Source: Treponema sp. (lineage in GTDB: Bacteria; Spirochaetota; Spirochaetia; Treponematales; Treponemataceae). From it: a DNA stretch of 24,685 bases. Positions 22,014-24,685 of the stretch are shown one piece after another. The stretch's first letter is position 1; the number at the start of each line of letters is the position of its first letter. The position numbers and the translations under genes were made by a program. Under the pieces are notes generated by a model. That model was not told the origin of the DNA. It ran no database searches and saw only the letters and a program-made list of their open reading frames with translations. The stretch is taken from positions 1-24,685 of the forward strand of contig JALNVF010000035.1 of the NCBI GenBank assembly GCA_023231445.1, read 5' to 3'.

Positions 22014-24347
22014 ATGAAAAGATATTTAATTTCTCTGTTCAGTACAGTTTCCTTATTTGCAGCTGTACTGTGTTTTTCCGGGTGCAACCTGTTGAGCAAT
22101 AACGATAAGAATCCGGAAACGTATACTGTTACGTTCAATGCAAACGCGGGAACGGATACGGTAACTTCATTACCTTCCGCGCTGACGGGTATTGAATCGG
22201 GGGTAAAAATAACGGCACCTTCAGCAGTCCCTGTACGGAACGGGTACACGTTCAACGGCTGGTACAAAGAGAATGCCTGTTCCACAAAGTGGGATTTTGC
22301 CAGCGATACGGTAACATCTTCAATAACGCTCTTTGCAGGGTGGGAGGCGGCCGGAAAGACATATACTGTTACGTTCGATGCGAACGCGGGAACAGATACG
22401 GTAACTTCATTATCTTCTGCACTGACTGCGGCTGAAGGGGCAAAAATAACGGCACCTTCAGCAGTCCCTGTACGGAGCGGGTACACGTTCAACGGCTGGT
22501 ACAAAGAGAATGCCTGTTCCACAAAGTGGGATTTTGCCAGCGATACGGTAACATCTTCAATAACGCTCTTTGCCGGATGGGTTACGGAAGGTGTGTCGTA
22601 TACGGTTACTTTTAACGCAAATAATACGGACAGCGTAACGGGGCTTCCTGCTTCTGTTACAGAAATTTCTCCGAATTCTGCAGTTACGGAACCTTCCGCT
22701 CCTTCTTGTACCGGATGCACGTTCGGAGGCTGGTACAAAGAAAAGTCGTGTACGACAAAATGGAATTTCAGCAGCGATACAGTTTCGGAAGATACTACGT
22801 TATATGCCTGCTGGCTCTGCACAATTACATTCGATACAGGGGAGAGCGGATGGGTATGTCCTCCTCTTACCGCTAAAAAGGGTGCTTCTGTGGATTTGGA
22901 AACATATTATATGACTCAGATATCAATATATTCTGCAACAGACCCTGACTATGGTGTTGCTGATATTTTTACAGACAGCGGATACACCCATAGTGCTGCC
23001 GATACGTATACGCTGAACGAATCGAGGAAATTTTATTTCAAAATGGTTAAGCTGTTTCCAGTGACCATATATCCTAATGGTGGGAAATTCCTGGACTCGT
23101 CTACTACAGCAAAGACAGTGAAGGTAATGCCGGGACGTACTGTTGCTTCTATTGATATGTATATCGCAAAACCGACCCGGGACGGGTACGTATTTTCCTG
23201 CTGGTGCAGCGACGAAGAAGGTATGACAGAAATTTCGGTTGATACAAAAATCGAGAGTGCACTTACGCTGTATGCGCAGTGGTCAAAGCCGGAAACAGGT
23301 ATAAAAGGCTGGTGGCTTTACACGAATGTTTCCGGCGGTAAGTGTTTTATGAACCTTGATCCGGCCTCAGGCACTGGAGTTATGTACGATGAATCTGTTG
23401 AAAGAAATGCACTTATGAAGCTTACTGTTACCGGTACAAAAATTACAGTGGATAGTGATCATTCTTATTCGTATACATATACATCAGATACTGCTGTTCT
23501 TACCTTCAATGGTATTACCTGTTCAAGGCCGTCGGAAATGAAGACTGCAGGAGGAACCGCCGGAGGAACGTATCTTACTATGAACAGCCTGCTTTTACTC
23601 AATACGTCTGATAATACCTGTACCCTGACGTCCACAGACGATACCAGTGTTTCCGTGAGCGGGAAATGGAGCAGTGACGGTAGTTCTTTTTACCTGCTCG
23701 ACGATGAATCCAAACTTATTACACAATTGCCGGATGTGAAAAAGCTCGATTACGATACGTTCGGAGGGTATTACTATAATTACGACGGCTCTGCGGATTA
23801 CGATAAAAAGGATGCCTGGTCCCTGTACCTCGGTAAGGACGGAACGTACCATTACTACGTATTCGACCTTGATATACAGGGAACGTGGTATGCCTCTGCG
23901 TCAGGAACGGATACGGACATATATCTCTCGGGCGGATACGGCAACAGTTATATAAATTCAGTGGAGTATAACGGAACGGGTTTTAAACTTCCGGACAGTA
24001 CGGGGACCATTATTGCACAGTCTGCCTCCAAGGAACGCGTTGCAGGTTTTTCGGAAGATACGGAACTTACCGGAACTTGGATTTACACAGTGTCGAATAC
24101 AACACAACAATTCACCTTTACGGCCGACGGAACAGAAAAAATTTATATCACCAATGGATTAAGCGAACAGAGTATGAATTATTATTATTATGCAGATAAA
24201 GAAAAGGGGATGATTTATTCTCTGGCAGGTACGATGCCGTTTATGCTGCAAGGTATCAACGGTACATCCAGTTACAGTATAAGCAGTGATGGTACCGAAC
24301 TTAAAATTATCTCCGGCGGACAGACCGGCATATTTACAAAAAAATAG
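22014..24347 (+). CDS. Surface lipoprotein with InlB-type (List-Bact) repeats
   Basis: AGGAGT lies seven bases before ATG 22014. The N-terminus MKRYLISLFSTVSLFAAVL ends in lipobox FSGC (Cys24), so the protein is exported and lipid-anchored. Repeats of the Listeria-Bacteroides type follow: residues 36-110 and 116-190 (almost identical), 193-263 (diverged), and a weaker one at about 345-423. Each has a TVTFNAN-like strand, a GYTFNGWYKE core and a closing LFAGW. From about residue 430 on, the protein is beta-rich with repeated GxW motifs (IKGWWLY, SGKWSSDG, IQGTWYAS, LTGTWIY), a lipocalin-like repeating pattern. Such proteins are common on spirochaete surfaces and are thought to bind host or plant polymers or proteins. 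The ligand is unknown. Confidence 0.85.
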   Translation: MKRYLISLFSTVSLFAAVLCFSGCNLLSNNDKNPETYTVTFNANAGTDTVTSLPSALTGIESGVKITAPSAVPVRNGYTFNGWYKENACSTKWDFASDTVTSSITLFAGWEAAGKTYTVTFDANAGTDTVTSLSSALTAAEGAKITAPSAVPVRSGYTFNGWYKENACSTKWDFASDTVTSSITLFAGWVTEGVSYTVTFNANNTDSVTGLPASVTEISPNSAVTEPSAPSCTGCTFGGWYKEKSCTTKWNFSSDTVSEDTTLYACWLCTITFDTGESGWVCPPLTAKKGASVDLETYYMTQISIYSATDPDYGVADIFTDSGYTHSAADTYTLNESRKFYFKMVKLFPVTIYPNGGKFLDSSTTAKTVKVMPGRTVASIDMYIAKPTRDGYVFSCWCSDEEGMTEISVDTKIESALTLYAQWSKPETGIKGWWLYTNVSGGKCFMNLDPASGTGVMYDESVERNALMKLTVTGTKITVDSDHSYSYTYTSDTAVLTFNGITCSRPSEMKTAGGTAGGTYLTMNSLLLLNTSDNTCTLTSTDDTSVSVSGKWSSDGSSFYLLDDESKLITQLPDVKKLDYDTFGGYYYNYDGSADYDKKDAWSLYLGKDGTYHYYVFDLDIQGTWYASASGTDTDIYLSGGYGNSYINSVEYNGTGFKLPDSTGTIIAQSASKERVAGFSEDTELTGTWIYTVSNTTQQFTFTADGTEKIYITNGLSEQSMNYYYYADKEKGMIYSLAGTMPFMLQGINGTSSYSISSDGTELKIISGGQTGIFTKK
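22119..22581 (+). repeat. Tandem coding repeat, two near-identical copies
   Basis: Copy 1 is 22119-22344 and copy 2 is 22359-22581. They differ by one codon in length and a few substitutions; the second half is almost base-identical, including synonymous positions. This points to recent duplication or gene conversion, and the copy number could vary between strains. Confidence 0.85.
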
Positions 24348-24379
24348 CAGTTCCTGGTTTACTCATTTTTCTGACTGAA

Positions 24380-24569
24380 AAGAGGCAGAAGGCGGCACTG
24401 AGTAACATAGACTGGAACGGGGGTACACCCGTTGACGGGAAATGAAGGGTACGGAGCGAACGATTGGGAAGAAACGGATGGAAACGTAACAATCGACTGG
24501 AGGCTGAAGAGTGTCACTTTTTCAGTGGCCTCCGCTTGCGCCGGGGTTGGTAATTCAGTGAATTTGTAA
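24380..24569 (+). pseudogene. Decayed fifth copy of the cassette module
   Basis: The frame starts with KAALSNIDWN, matching EAALGNMDWN of cassette 1. A one-base insertion in the run of G near 24420 then shifts the frame; after it, EGYGANDWEE and DGNVTIDWRLKSV continue the homology up to TAA at 24567-24569. The last part is unlike the other copies. A GGAGGC/GCCTCC hairpin (24499-24533) with inner CACT/AGTG lies within it. No start and no peptidase domain are present. It lies almost 7 kb from the main array, so modules are dispersed. Confidence 0.65.
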
Positions 24570-24594
24570 TATAGTAATTAATAAAGAGGTTTTT

Positions 24595-24685
24595 GTGTTT
24601 TTTTTATTACTTGCAATTCTCATTATTGGAGTTGTTCTGGGGTTTGTATTCAGAATACTTGCCTTTACTCTGAAGGCCGTATTGA
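24595..24685 (+). CDS. Start of a small membrane protein (partial)
   Basis: GTG 24595 follows AGAGG at 24585-24589 by five bases. Thirty residues are visible before the window ends, mostly one hydrophobic segment (LLLAILIIGVVLGFVFRILA). This resembles the N-terminal anchor of many small membrane proteins; the family cannot be told. The frame has no stop within the window. Confidence 0.5.
   Translation, partial: MFFLLLAILIIGVVLGFVFRILAFTLKAVL

Noticed and set aside
21872..22822. 316-residue minus-strand frame opposite the InlB-repeat gene
   Set aside because: Its internal repeats are the shadow of the plus-strand coding repeats; the plus frame has a lipobox, a ribosome site and known repeat motifs.
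24499..24533. Terminator after the lipoprotein gene
   Set aside because: The GGAGGC/GCCTCC hairpin lies 150 bases downstream, inside a decayed cassette module, and has no T run.

Overview
The window looks like a chromosomal segment of a spirochaete, most likely a Treponema or close relative. This is inferred from family content and style (a Gram-positive-type Opp transporter, a type II secretion-like gspD-gspE-gspF cluster, NlpC/P60 proteins paired with SH3b or YARHG secreted partners, moderate GC). There is no rRNA or other taxonomic marker to confirm it, and I see no tRNA, rRNA or CRISPR array.

Layout. (1) 1-5326, plus strand: an ordinary oligopeptide ABC transporter operon oppA(partial)-oppB-oppC-oppD-oppF, with two perfect hairpins between oppA and oppB. 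(2) 5351-about 7700, minus strand: a decaying secretion cluster. gspD has lost its 5' part, gspE carries a frameshift near its 3' end, and gspF is reduced to its two ends with a doubtful start codon. (3) About 7700-17490, plus strand: an array of three large modular proteins ending in divergent NlpC/P60-like cysteine peptidase domains. Each overlaps the start of a secreted partner gene by exactly ATGA. A truncated fourth copy follows. Modules upstream of the peptidase domain are almost identical at DNA level between copies, while the peptidase domains and partners differ. This is the architecture of polymorphic toxin/immunity cassettes. (4) 17490-19650: a scrapyard of YD-repeat (Rhs-like) pieces, a DNA methyltransferase remnant, a hicA-hicB toxin-antitoxin pair and a small orphan gene pair. 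(5) 19675-24685: an AAA+ ATPase with a DUF4143-type C-terminus behind a 14-bp palindrome, an SGNH hydrolase, a lipoprotein with InlB-type repeats, a decayed further copy of the cassette module, and the start of a small membrane protein.

The most unusual feature is a family of five short elements (51-68 bp), all on the plus strand. Each is two consecutive hairpins joined by a GGGAA-like linker and ends in GGC. Stem sequences differ between copies but keep pairing, including compensatory changes. Each element sits exactly where a truncated cassette or YD-repeat fragment begins (11424, 14324, 17438, 17902, 19325). Two of these also have a conserved 62-bp block about 30 bp upstream. Together with the lack of proper starts on the downstream toxin reading frames, this suggests a store of partly silent toxin-tip cassettes bounded by structured DNA elements. 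That interpretation is inference; the repeats, pairings, overlaps and truncations are visible in the sequence.
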